DNA from: Vicingus serpentipes | Lineage (GTDB): Bacteria; Bacteroidota; Bacteroidia; Flavobacteriales_E; Vicingaceae | Assembly (NCBI RefSeq): GCF_007993035.1 | Contig: NZ_VOOS01000004.1 | Location: 1-64,000, forward strand | Reading direction: 5' to 3' | DNA length: 64,000 nt | Shown here: positions 26,324 to 33,933 of the stretch, piece by piece | Layout: each line of letters starts with the position of its first letter | How positions within the stretch are numbered: position 1 is the stretch's first letter | Made by a program: the position numbers and the translations under genes | The notes under the pieces: generated by a model | The model's input: only the letters and a program-made list of their open reading frames with translations | Told to the model about the DNA's origin: nothing | Databases searched by the model: none

Positions 26324-27666
26324 TTGTTAAACAACATTCGCTTTCCTCTAAAATTTTCATCAAATGTTCCGTTGTTATAAACTAACGAACCATTAATATA
26401 GGTTTGTAAAACCTTACTTCTAAAAGTAGTCCCTTCAAAAGGAGACCAACCACATTTGTAAAATAAGTTTTCTTTTTTTACTTCCCAAGGAGAGTCTAAA
26501 TCAACTACGACTAAATCAGCATAATAGCCTTTTCTAATGAATCCTCTGCTATCAATATTAAAACAATCAGCAACAGCATGACTCATCTTCTCAACCATTT
26601 TTTCTAATGTGATTTTTCCATTATGCACATGTTCTAGCATTGCTACTAAAGCATGTTGAACTAGAGGACCTCCAGATGGGGCATTAAAATACTTATTTTG
26701 TTTTTCTTCTATTGTATGTGGGGCATGGTCAGTAGCTATTACATCTATTTTATCATCAATTACAGCTTGTAAAATTTGGTCTCTATCATTTTCTGTTTTT
26801 ACTGCCGGATTCCACTTAATAAGCGATCCTTTTTCAGCATAATCTTTATCGGAAAACCACATATGATGAATACATGCTTCGGCCGTTATTCTTTTTTCTT
26901 TTAAAGGAATCGTATTATCCAACAACCCAATTTCTTTGGCTGTTGACAAGTGAAACAAATGAAATCTTGTATTGTGTTTTTTTGCTAATTCTATTGCCAT
27001 AGAGGAAGATAAATAACAAGCTTCTTCGCTTCTAATTTCAGGATGACATTCCATTGGAACATCTTCCCCATATTTTTCTTTATAAATAGCTGTATTATTT
27101 AATATTGTTGTTTCATCCTCGCAATGAGCAGCAATTAACAATTTACATTTAGCAAACAGCTCTTCTAATGTTTCTCTATTATCAACCAACATATTTCCAG
27201 TTGAAGACCCCATAAAAACCTTTACTCCACAAACTGTTTTTGGGTCCGTTTTTAAAACCTCTTCAATATTATCGTTAGAAACACCCATATAAAAAGAGTA
27301 ATTTGCATAAGAGTCTTTTGCTCCAATGTCATATTTATCATTTAACAATTCTTGGGTTAATGCATTCGGAACTGTATTAGGCATTTCCATAAAAGAAGTA
27401 ATACCTCCAGCCACAGCTGCTCTTGACTCTGTTTTTATTGTTGCCTTATGAGTAAGCCCTGGTTCTCTAAAATGAACTTGATCATCAATTACCCCTGGCA
27501 ATAAATATTTACCATTTAGGTCAATTACATTATTATCGTTTTCTAATGAAGAAATATCATCAGTAGACTGATAAACGTTTGAAATTAACTCATTTTCAAT
27601 TAAAACATGTCCTTTAAAGGATTTTCCTTCGTTAACAATTGTTGCATTTTTTAATAAAGTTCCCAT
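26320..27666 (-). CDS. Dihydroorotase (amidohydrolase family)
   Basis: A 448-residue cyclic amidohydrolase. Zinc ligands HFREPG (near residue 64) and the DHAPHT motif (near 315) are intact, as is GVKVFMGSSTGNM. The opening LLKNATIVNEGKSFKGHV and PGVIDDQVHFREPG fit dihydroorotase, which closes carbamoyl-aspartate to dihydroorotate in pyrimidine synthesis. Allantoinase and dihydropyrimidinase are close relatives; FREPGLTHK favours dihydroorotase. No other pyrimidine genes are nearby. A -7 element ends 4 bases before the ATG, suggesting a leaderless mRNA. A hairpin at 27727-27746 lies upstream and could be an operator. Confidence 0.85.
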   Translation of the reverse strand: MGTLLKNATIVNEGKSFKGHVLIENELISNVYQSTDDISSLENDNNVIDLNGKYLLPGVIDDQVHFREPGLTHKATIKTESRAAVAGGITSFMEMPNTVPNALTQELLNDKYDIGAKDSYANYSFYMGVSNDNIEEVLKTDPKTVCGVKVFMGSSTGNMLVDNRETLEELFAKCKLLIAAHCEDETTILNNTAIYKEKYGEDVPMECHPEIRSEEACYLSSSMAIELAKKHNTRFHLFHLSTAKEIGLLDNTIPLKEKRITAEACIHHMWFSDKDYAEKGSLIKWNPAVKTENDRDQILQAVIDDKIDVIATDHAPHTIEEKQNKYFNAPSGGPLVQHALVAMLEHVHNGKITLEKMVEKMSHAVADCFNIDSRGFIRKGYYADLVVVDLDSPWEVKKENLFYKCGWSPFEGTTFRSKVLQTYINGSLVYNNGTFDENFRGKRMLFNN

Positions 27667-27670
27667 ACTT

Positions 27671-27678
27671 CAAAATTA
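27671..27678 (-). promoter_or_regulatory. -7 element of the dihydroorotase gene, near-leaderless
   Basis: Minus-strand TAATTTTG ends 4 bases before the ATG at 27666. Confidence 0.5.
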
Positions 27679-27726
27679 CAAAGCAATCTTTAAAGATAAA
27701 TTCAATTAAAGTATTTTTTATAAAAT

Positions 27727-27746
27727 AATACGGCAAATGCCGTATT
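27727..27746. promoter_or_regulatory. Perfect 9-bp inverted repeat in a divergent intergenic region
   Basis: AATACGGCA (27727-27735), two bases, then TGCCGTATT. It is GC-richer than its surroundings, about 50 bases upstream of the dihydroorotase -7 element and 157 bases before the WD40-like gene start. No T-run follows, so it looks like a protein-binding palindrome rather than a terminator. Confidence 0.5.
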
Positions 27747-27832
27747 GTCAAATTTATCTCACCCTTTTACTTTTACTTCGTCAATCATTAATAAACCGAC
27801 AGACAAAAAAAGAAATTTTAATTATAGAGTTT

Positions 27833-27900
27833 CTCTTTCAATAGGTTGTCTTTTGGTTTGGTTGACCGATTTGAAAGAGGGCTCTGTATAACCAAACCAA
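27833..27900 (+). promoter_or_regulatory. Leader with two interlaced helices (possible pseudoknot or RNA switch)
   Basis: Helix A: CTCTTTCAA (27833-27841) pairs with TTGAAAGAG (27871-27879). Helix B: TTGGTTTGGTT (27853-27863) pairs with AACCAAACCAA (27890-27900). The strands alternate A-B-A-B, so they either form an H-type pseudoknot (connecting loops of 11, 7 and 10 bases) or exclude each other. Helix B ends 2 bases before the ATG at 27903. Confidence 0.5.
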
Positions 27901-27902
27901 TA

Positions 27903-29033
27903 ATGAAAAATTTACTTGTAATAAGTATTTTATTTTTTTGTCTTAGTAGTTACGCACAATCAAACGACAATTTTAAAGAATTTAAGCTTGGAGATGAAAA
28001 ATCGTTAAGGTCAGGAATTGCAATTTCTCCAGATGGAAAAACTATTGCGATTGCTGGAATGCAAAGCTTTCCTTTATTTATTTATGATTGGGAAAATGAT
28101 AAAATTATTAAAAAGTTTGATGTTGGTAATTGGTATGCCGGAGCCAAAGTTGATTATTCAGCAAAAGGGACATATTTATTGCTGCAGCAAACATTTTATA
28201 ACGATTATAACCCGAATAAGGATAGAGAAGTTGATTTTGAAATAGTTAATTCAGAATCAGGAAAGATTGTCCAAAAAATTAATAAGGCTCATTCTGTAAA
28301 AATTTCAAATAGCGAAACATTTTATGTGGTTTTAAGTGGTGACAAAGTTGATTTTTATGAATTACCATCAGGCAATAAAATCAAAACGTTAATTGTAGAA
28401 AAAGCAACCAATTCAGTTGCAATTAGTCCCGACGAAAAATGGTTAGCAGTTTCTCACCGACCTACTTTAGAACAGGTAAAAAATGCTCCAACCATTAGAA
28501 ACGATAAGAAAGCAAAAAAGGCTATAAAACCAGCGTTAAAATACCGTGAAATGATTAGCCTTTATAACGTTGAAACATTAACATTAGACAAAACAATTAA
28601 TGAGTTATACGATATTATTTATCGTTTACAATTTTCTAAAGATGGTTCGGAATTACTTAGTTATAGTATTCCTCATTCTAAAATGCAACTTTCTACAGCT
28701 GGCCGTCAAGGATATATTTATTCAATTGAGATGCCAGCAGGCACTCCAAAAAGAACAGCTTATATGACTTTGTCTATTTATGAGCCAGATTTTCATGAAA
28801 ACACTGATAAAAATGTATTTGGAGTAGTATCAACAGATAAGTTTCCTGAAATAATATTGTACAATTATAAAACAGGAAGAGCTCTTACTAAATTCAATTT
28901 AGTAACACGCTTAGGTCAAGCAATTAAATCAGGAATGATGACAGACTCAAGAGCAAGTTTTGCCTTTTTACCAAACAATAAAGTGTTAATAGTAAGTGGA
29001 ACAAAAACAATATTATGGGATCCAGAATTATAA
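27903..29033 (+). CDS. Exported WD40-like beta-propeller protein
   Basis: A 376-residue protein from ATG 27903, chosen because it opens a clean signal peptide (MKNLLVISILFFCLSSYAQS); an in-frame start at 27846 would put 19 charged residues before it. The mature part shows WD40/YVTN-like blade signatures: AISPDGKTIAIAG, VAISPDEKWLAVSH, LQFSKDGSELL and FAFLPNNKVLIVSGTKTILW. A basic linker (NDKKAKKAIKPALKYREM) sits between two blades. It is periplasmic or surface-exposed; no catalytic residues are seen. It is the first gene of a three-gene set of exported proteins (27903-31096), overlapping the second gene by 19 bases. The leader carries the interlaced helices at 27833-27900. Confidence 0.75.
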   Translation: MKNLLVISILFFCLSSYAQSNDNFKEFKLGDEKSLRSGIAISPDGKTIAIAGMQSFPLFIYDWENDKIIKKFDVGNWYAGAKVDYSAKGTYLLLQQTFYNDYNPNKDREVDFEIVNSESGKIVQKINKAHSVKISNSETFYVVLSGDKVDFYELPSGNKIKTLIVEKATNSVAISPDEKWLAVSHRPTLEQVKNAPTIRNDKKAKKAIKPALKYREMISLYNVETLTLDKTINELYDIIYRLQFSKDGSELLSYSIPHSKMQLSTAGRQGYIYSIEMPAGTPKRTAYMTLSIYEPDFHENTDKNVFGVVSTDKFPEIILYNYKTGRALTKFNLVTRLGQAIKSGMMTDSRASFAFLPNNKVLIVSGTKTILWDPEL

Positions 29034-29383
29034 TAGCATTAATAATGATGATGGCTTCATTTACAATGAAAGCTCAATTAAAAAAGCATTATACAGATGC
29101 TGAAGAAATAAAATCAGCAATCAAAATTGTTTTAGACAATGAAATGACTAGTGAAGATGGCGCTCTTTTAAAGTTTAAAGAAAAGAACCAAGCAACAGGC
29201 ACTTATAATTTTGATGTTACTATCAATGATAAAGGGCAAGTAAAATCTGTCTTTGTAGTGGATAGAGAAGGCGGATCAGAAGAAGTTCAAAACTTATTAA
29301 AAGATGCCGTATTAAAATTAAAAATGGGGTTTAAAACACCCAAAAGCAAACGATATAAAATCAATTATAAATTTAAATTTTAA
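29015..29383 (+). CDS. Small exported protein of unknown function
   Basis: A 122-residue protein with a signal peptide (MGSRIIIALIMMMASFTMKAQ). The mature 100 residues include a stretch TGTYNFDVTINDKGQVKSVF, a beta-hairpin pattern reminiscent of TonB C-terminal-like folds, and a basic Lys/Tyr end (KRYKINYKFKF). I do not recognise a family. The start lies 19 bases inside the end of the WD40-like gene in another frame, indicating translational coupling, and 21 bases separate its stop from the PQQ-like gene. Its size and position suggest a partner of one or both flanking propeller proteins (inference). Confidence 0.65.
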   Translation: MGSRIIIALIMMMASFTMKAQLKKHYTDAEEIKSAIKIVLDNEMTSEDGALLKFKEKNQATGTYNFDVTINDKGQVKSVFVVDREGGSEEVQNLLKDAVLKLKMGFKTPKSKRYKINYKFKF

Positions 29384-29404
29384 AACAAACCAAAACAATA
29401 CATT

Positions 29405-31096
29405 ATGAAAAAACTATTATTATTAGCCGGAGTTTTTATGACTCTTTCAACTTTCGCTCAAGATGATATGAGCATAGTATGGGAAAGCAAATTAGATCAT
29501 AAAATTGAAAGCCACGGAGTAGGAACAGAACAAAGAGGATATAGCTATGCAGCATCTCAAAAAGAAGTAACTGTTTTTGATAACAAAACAGGTAAAGTGT
29601 TATGGATTAAACGTTTCAAGGATGTTGCTCCAAAACTTAGAAAAGTAGATGAAATTATACCATTATGGGAGTCTGACGCACTTTTATTATTTGATAAAAA
29701 AGCAGGTAAAGATCAGGTTGCATGTGTTGACATGAAAACAGGTAACTTATTATGGAATTCCGAAAGATTTCAACTGTCAGAAAGTTTTGCAAGTGCCTTT
29801 GTTGGAAGTCAAAACGAAACAACTGAGTTCGCTGATTTATTCATTGATATTCCAGAAGAAAATGGATTTATTGTAGCAATGAAAAAAGAAATGATTTTTG
29901 TTGATGCAAAAACAGGAAAAGAAAGATGGAGTACAGAAAAGTTTAAAGGAGTAGTAGGAGCTTACATTTATAAAGATGGGTTTATTTATGGAATTAACTT
30001 TGTTCCAGGAGGCTTAGGAGCATTGTTTACAGGGATGAAAAATCAGGTAGTAAAAATGGACATGAGTAATGGAGATGTTGTATGGGAACAAGCATATATA
30101 GGAAGAGCTGAAAGAAAAGTAATTACCAAAGAGTTTCTTTTTGACTTAGACTTAAAAGATGATATGTTAGTGCTAAGAATGAATGGTATTCAAACTTACG
30201 ATATAAATACAGGTGCTAAATTGTGGGCTGCAGCTTTCGATTTTACTGCAGACAAAATGGTAGGGCAACCAGCTGGAACAAAAAAGTTTGGTGTATACGG
30301 AGCAGTTGCTGAACCTATTTTCCATGGTGATGATGTTTATGTTTTAGATATGTCTAGTAAAAAATCGCAATACCTAAAAAAGTATGATAAAAACACAGGT
30401 AAGTTATTATGGACATCTGCAGAAATTAAAGCAGCAAGAGCAATACCTTCAATGGGATTAGCTGGAGATAAAATAGTTTTACAAATAGGTGGTTTAGTAG
30501 AAGCGCAAGCATACATTAGAAAAAAAGTAAAACAAAGTGATGGAACTTACACTTGGGAAACAGAAACAAGAGTTTGGTATCCTGAAGTTAAACCTTTTGG
30601 ATTGCAAGCATTTAATGTTGCTGATGGGTCTTTAGCTTGGGACTCAGAAAGATTTAAAAAAGGTATTTCTAATTCATTTACAGTTGAAGGAAATGTAATT
30701 ATTAGTAGTGGTAAATCACTTTATTCAATTAAAGCAGCTGATGGAAATGTAAATTATGAAATAGCGTTAAAAGATGACGGAATAGGAACTGGTGAAGGAT
30801 TGCAACTGTATAATGACAAAGCTGTTGTAATTGGTAAAAAAGGTATTGCTACTCATAACATTAGCGATGGTAAATTAGTAGCAAGCAATAAATACAAAAC
30901 ATCATTCTTAGAAGATTATGTTGGTGATTATTTAATTATGAAAACGAATAGTGCAGACATAGCTTGTTTTGATTTAAAAGATTGTAGCTTTAAACAGTTT
31001 AAGGCTAAAAAAGGAGCCTCAACAACATTAACAACAGAAGCAGAGTATGTTTATGTTCATGAAAATAAGGTTGTTACAAAACTTAAAGTGAAGTAA
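29405..31096 (+). CDS. Exported PQQ-binding-like beta-propeller protein
   Basis: A 563-residue protein with a signal peptide (1-18, STFAQ). The mature part has repeated PQQ-like blade cores: DNKTGKVLWIKRF (near 60), DMKTGNLLWNSERF (near 110), DAKTGKERWSTEKF (near 166), DMSNGDVVWEQAY, DINTGAKLWAAAF, DKNTGKLLWTSAEI and NVADGSLAWDSERF. It lacks recognisable quinoprotein active-site or heme motifs, so it is more likely a scaffold or binding propeller, like BamB, than a dehydrogenase. It is the last gene of the 27903-31096 set, followed by a strong terminator. Confidence 0.8.
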   Translation: MKKLLLLAGVFMTLSTFAQDDMSIVWESKLDHKIESHGVGTEQRGYSYAASQKEVTVFDNKTGKVLWIKRFKDVAPKLRKVDEIIPLWESDALLLFDKKAGKDQVACVDMKTGNLLWNSERFQLSESFASAFVGSQNETTEFADLFIDIPEENGFIVAMKKEMIFVDAKTGKERWSTEKFKGVVGAYIYKDGFIYGINFVPGGLGALFTGMKNQVVKMDMSNGDVVWEQAYIGRAERKVITKEFLFDLDLKDDMLVLRMNGIQTYDINTGAKLWAAAFDFTADKMVGQPAGTKKFGVYGAVAEPIFHGDDVYVLDMSSKKSQYLKKYDKNTGKLLWTSAEIKAARAIPSMGLAGDKIVLQIGGLVEAQAYIRKKVKQSDGTYTWETETRVWYPEVKPFGLQAFNVADGSLAWDSERFKKGISNSFTVEGNVIISSGKSLYSIKAADGNVNYEIALKDDGIGTGEGLQLYNDKAVVIGKKGIATHNISDGKLVASNKYKTSFLEDYVGDYLIMKTNSADIACFDLKDCSFKQFKAKKGASTTLTTEAEYVYVHENKVVTKLKVK

Positions 31097-31118
31097 TATT
31101 TTTTAGATAGTTAGTATT

Positions 31119-31148
31119 AATCCCCAACCAAAATGGTTGGGGATTTTT
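31119..31148 (+). terminator. Terminator of the propeller operon
   Basis: Stem TCCCCAACCA (31121-31130) with its complement (31133-31142), then a T6 run. It stands 23 bases after the PQQ-like gene stop. Confidence 0.85.
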
Positions 31149-31218
31149 TATGTAAAAAAAGTAGTTATAAATCCTATTTTATAAATGTATAGATTAAACT
31201 TATTGATAAATAAACACT

Positions 31219-31253
31219 AATCCCCTTCTATACCAGTTGGGGATTTTTTATTT
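31219..31253 (+). terminator. Second terminator-like hairpin, relic of the first
   Basis: AATCCCC and GGGGATT flank a 13-base loop, followed by T6ATTTTTG. The flanks resemble the terminator at 31119-31148, so it may be a diverged duplicate. Its T-run overlaps the purD -7 element. Confidence 0.5.
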
Positions 31254-31256
31254 TTG
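31249..31256 (+). promoter_or_regulatory. -7 promoter element of purD
   Basis: TATTTTTG, 16 bases before the ATG at 31273, inside the T-rich end of the second hairpin. Confidence 0.4.
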
Positions 31257-31272
31257 CTAAAAATATAAATTG

Positions 31273-32547
31273 ATGAACGTACTTATTTTAGGGTCAGGAG
31301 GAAGAGAGCATGCTTTTGCATGGAAAATTGCTCAAAGTAAAAAACTTAAAAACTTATTTATTGCTCCTGGAAATGCAGGAACAGCAGCAGTTGGAACTAA
31401 TGTAAATGTTGGTCTAAACGACTTTGAGTCAATCAAAAAATTTGTGCTAGAGAGCAATGTTAATATGGTTGTTGTTGGCCCTGAAGATCCTTTAGTAAAT
31501 GGAATTCACGATTACTTTTTAGCTGACGAGCAATTAAAAAATATACCTGTAATTGGCCCTAAAAAAGATGGTGCTGAACTAGAAGGGAGTAAAGAGTTTT
31601 CTAAAAAATTTATGCAAAAACATGGCGTGCCTACAGCTCGTTACCAAAGTTTTACTAAAACCAATTTAGAAGAAGGTTATGCTTTTTTAGAAACCTTATC
31701 GCCGCCTTATGTTTTAAAAGCAGATGGTTTAGCTGCTGGAAAGGGAGTGTTAATTTTAAACGATTTACAAGAAGCAAAAGTTGAATTAAAAAACATGGTT
31801 GCTGAAGCAAAGTTTGGTGCTGCATCAACTACTGTTGTAATTGAAGAATTTTTAAAAGGAATTGAGCTATCTGTATTTGTATTGACCGATGGAAACAGTT
31901 ATAAAATTTTGCCTTCTGCAAAAGATTATAAACGAATTGGAGAAGGTGATACGGGGTTAAATACAGGTGGTATGGGAGCTATCTCACCGGTTCCATTTGC
32001 TACTCCAGACTTTTTAGCGAAAGTTGAAGAACAAGTTGTTAAACCAACTATTGCAGGATTAAAAGCAGATGGAATTGACTATAAAGGGTTTATTTTTATT
32101 GGATTAATGAACGATAATGGAAACCCATCAGTAGTAGAATATAATGTTAGAATGGGCGATCCAGAAACTGAAGTAGTAATACCAAGAATAAAATCAGATT
32201 TATTAGATTTATTTATTGGAGTAAGTAATCAAACTTTGCATGAAAAAACTTTTGAGGTAGATGAAAGAACTGCAACAACTGTAATGTTGGTTTCTGGTGG
32301 CTATCCAGAAGATTACGAAAAAGGAAAAGTGATGACAGGTTTTGATTGCATTGAAAATAGCATTGCTTTTCATGCGGGCACTAAACAAGATGGTAAGCAT
32401 ATAGTAACAAGCGGAGGAAGAGTTTTAGCTTTAACCTCTTTCGGAACCGATATAAAAGATGCACTTTCAAAATCTTTTGCTAACGCTAAAAAAATTGATT
32501 TTGATAAAAAATATTACCGAACAGATATAGGGTTCGATTTGGTTTAA
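31273..32547 (+). CDS. purD: Phosphoribosylamine-glycine ligase
   Basis: A 424-residue ATP-grasp ligase joining glycine to phosphoribosylamine, step 2 of purine synthesis. It opens MNVLILGSGGREHAFAWKIA, the PurD N-domain, with LFIAPGNAGTA. The ATP-grasp part has KADGLAAGKGV (near 157) and GGMGAISPVP. VEYNVRMGDPETE (near 289) gives the metal ligands. The C-domain includes SGGYPEDYEKG and ends TDIGFD. I use the ATG at 31273 rather than the TTG one codon earlier. It stands alone between terminators; no other purine genes are in the window. Confidence 0.96.
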   Translation: MNVLILGSGGREHAFAWKIAQSKKLKNLFIAPGNAGTAAVGTNVNVGLNDFESIKKFVLESNVNMVVVGPEDPLVNGIHDYFLADEQLKNIPVIGPKKDGAELEGSKEFSKKFMQKHGVPTARYQSFTKTNLEEGYAFLETLSPPYVLKADGLAAGKGVLILNDLQEAKVELKNMVAEAKFGAASTTVVIEEFLKGIELSVFVLTDGNSYKILPSAKDYKRIGEGDTGLNTGGMGAISPVPFATPDFLAKVEEQVVKPTIAGLKADGIDYKGFIFIGLMNDNGNPSVVEYNVRMGDPETEVVIPRIKSDLLDLFIGVSNQTLHEKTFEVDERTATTVMLVSGGYPEDYEKGKVMTGFDCIENSIAFHAGTKQDGKHIVTSGGRVLALTSFGTDIKDALSKSFANAKKIDFDKKYYRTDIGFDLV

Positions 32548-32566
32548 ACCTATAACCGTTTTATAT

Positions 32567-32597
32567 AAAGCCTCAACTTTTTAATGTTGGGGCTTTT
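32567..32597 (+). terminator. Terminator of purD
   Basis: Stem AAAGCCTCAAC with GTTGGGGCTTT (one G-T pair) and an 8-base loop, then a T run. Confidence 0.75.
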
Positions 32598-32613
32598 TTA
32601 TTATTTTTAAAAA

Positions 32614-33858
32614 ATGAGGCATTCTTTTTTTATAATCATTTTACTTTCTTTAATTCAATACTCTTTTGCTCAAGAGTCAGACCCTTATACAAAAAGAATA
32701 GAGTGCGATATTATTTTAAAAGCAACAGATATTGAGAATGCTATAAAAGTGGGAAAAGTGAATAAGCTCTTCCTTAAGTGTTCACCTAAAGGTTCTGGAA
32801 ACCAGATAGAAGTTGCTTCTGGAAGATCAAAAGATAAATTTTACTTTGAAAAAGAACACAATGTTGTTTGGATAAAATTTACAATTCCTAAAACTGGAGA
32901 TATGGTTTTTTCTATAAAACCTAAAAACCCAGAAAATGATTATGATTTTTTACTTTTTAAAAGTGAAGGAGAAAATAATATTCAAAAAATCAAATCAAAA
33001 AAACTTAAGCCTATTCGGAGTAATTTGTCTCGATTTAATATCGAAAAAAGAGGAATTACGGGCTTAAATTTTGATGCCAATCAAACACATGTAATTGCTG
33101 GAATACAATCTGAATTTAGCTCACCTGTTAAAGCAGTTAAAGATGAAGAATATTATTTAGTGTTAGATAATGTTTACGATGAAGGTCAGGGAGTAATTGT
33201 TGAATTTGGTTATTACGACACAAAAAAAATATCGGGTTATGTTACGAATGAATCGAGTGATAAAAAAATAGCTGCAGAAGTGAGTTGGGATGATGCTGAA
33301 ACAGGGAAAACATTGGCAACAACAAAAGCTGATGCAAAAACTGGGTATTTTGAAATGGAAGTGCCCTTTGTTATAACCAATCCTGAAAAAATGTACATTT
33401 TAGCTATTGATGCTGAGGAATATTTTTTTGAAGAAAAAATGATAAGCGTAGAAAAACTAAAAGCACTAAGTCCTAAACCATTAAATTTTGCTTTGCCTGA
33501 ACTTAAAAAAGGTAAAAGATTACAAGTAAACAATATTCATTTTGAAGGAGGACAACCTGTTTTTATTTCTTCGGCTTATCCGAGCTTAAAAAGATTAGTT
33601 AAGCTAATGAAAAAGAATAAAACATTAAAAATTTTGGTTGAAGGGCACACAAATGGATGTGATGCAAGAACAAACTCTCAGTTATTGTCAGAACGCAGAG
33701 CCTTAAGAGTTAAAAAATATTTATTTGATAATAAAATTGACGACATAAGAATAGAAGCGATTGGAAAAGGATGTTCAGAAATGCTATACCCTATAACTGG
33801 AACTCAAGAGCAACAACAACTGAACCGCCGTGTAGAAATTTTAGTATTGGAATATTAA
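32614..33858 (+). CDS. OmpA family outer-membrane / peptidoglycan-binding protein
   Basis: A 414-residue protein with a signal peptide (IQYSFAQE). An N-terminal beta domain (about 30-205) has VVWIKFTIPKTGDMVFSIKP, like pre-peptidase or jelly-roll folds. A carboxypeptidase-regulatory-like segment (about 208-290, KKISGYVTNESSDKKIAA) follows. The C-terminal OmpA domain (about 300-414) has LVEGHTNGCDA, LSERRALRVKKYL and QQQLNRRVEILV, the residues that grip diaminopimelate in peptidoglycan. There is no beta-barrel domain, so it is probably a periplasmic protein linking an envelope partner to the wall. It is a single gene starting 17 bases after the purD terminator. Confidence 0.88.
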   Translation: MRHSFFIIILLSLIQYSFAQESDPYTKRIECDIILKATDIENAIKVGKVNKLFLKCSPKGSGNQIEVASGRSKDKFYFEKEHNVVWIKFTIPKTGDMVFSIKPKNPENDYDFLLFKSEGENNIQKIKSKKLKPIRSNLSRFNIEKRGITGLNFDANQTHVIAGIQSEFSSPVKAVKDEEYYLVLDNVYDEGQGVIVEFGYYDTKKISGYVTNESSDKKIAAEVSWDDAETGKTLATTKADAKTGYFEMEVPFVITNPEKMYILAIDAEEYFFEEKMISVEKLKALSPKPLNFALPELKKGKRLQVNNIHFEGGQPVFISSAYPSLKRLVKLMKKNKTLKILVEGHTNGCDARTNSQLLSERRALRVKKYLFDNKIDDIRIEAIGKGCSEMLYPITGTQEQQQLNRRVEILVLEY

Positions 33859-33876
33859 TTGACTATTTATACTTCG

Positions 33877-33884
33877 TATTTTTG
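33877..33884 (+). promoter_or_regulatory. -7 promoter element of the GNAT-nitrilase gene
   Basis: TATTTTTG, 49 bases before the ATG at 33934. Confidence 0.45.
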
Positions 33885-33933
33885 ACGAGTCGAAGCAGCT
33901 AATAAATAGCTTTTCAATCGATTAACATTTTAC

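Noticed and set aside
27846-27902. Longer start of the WD40-like gene
   Set aside because: It would place 19 charged residues in front of a normal signal peptide and overlaps the structured leader; ATG 27903 is better.
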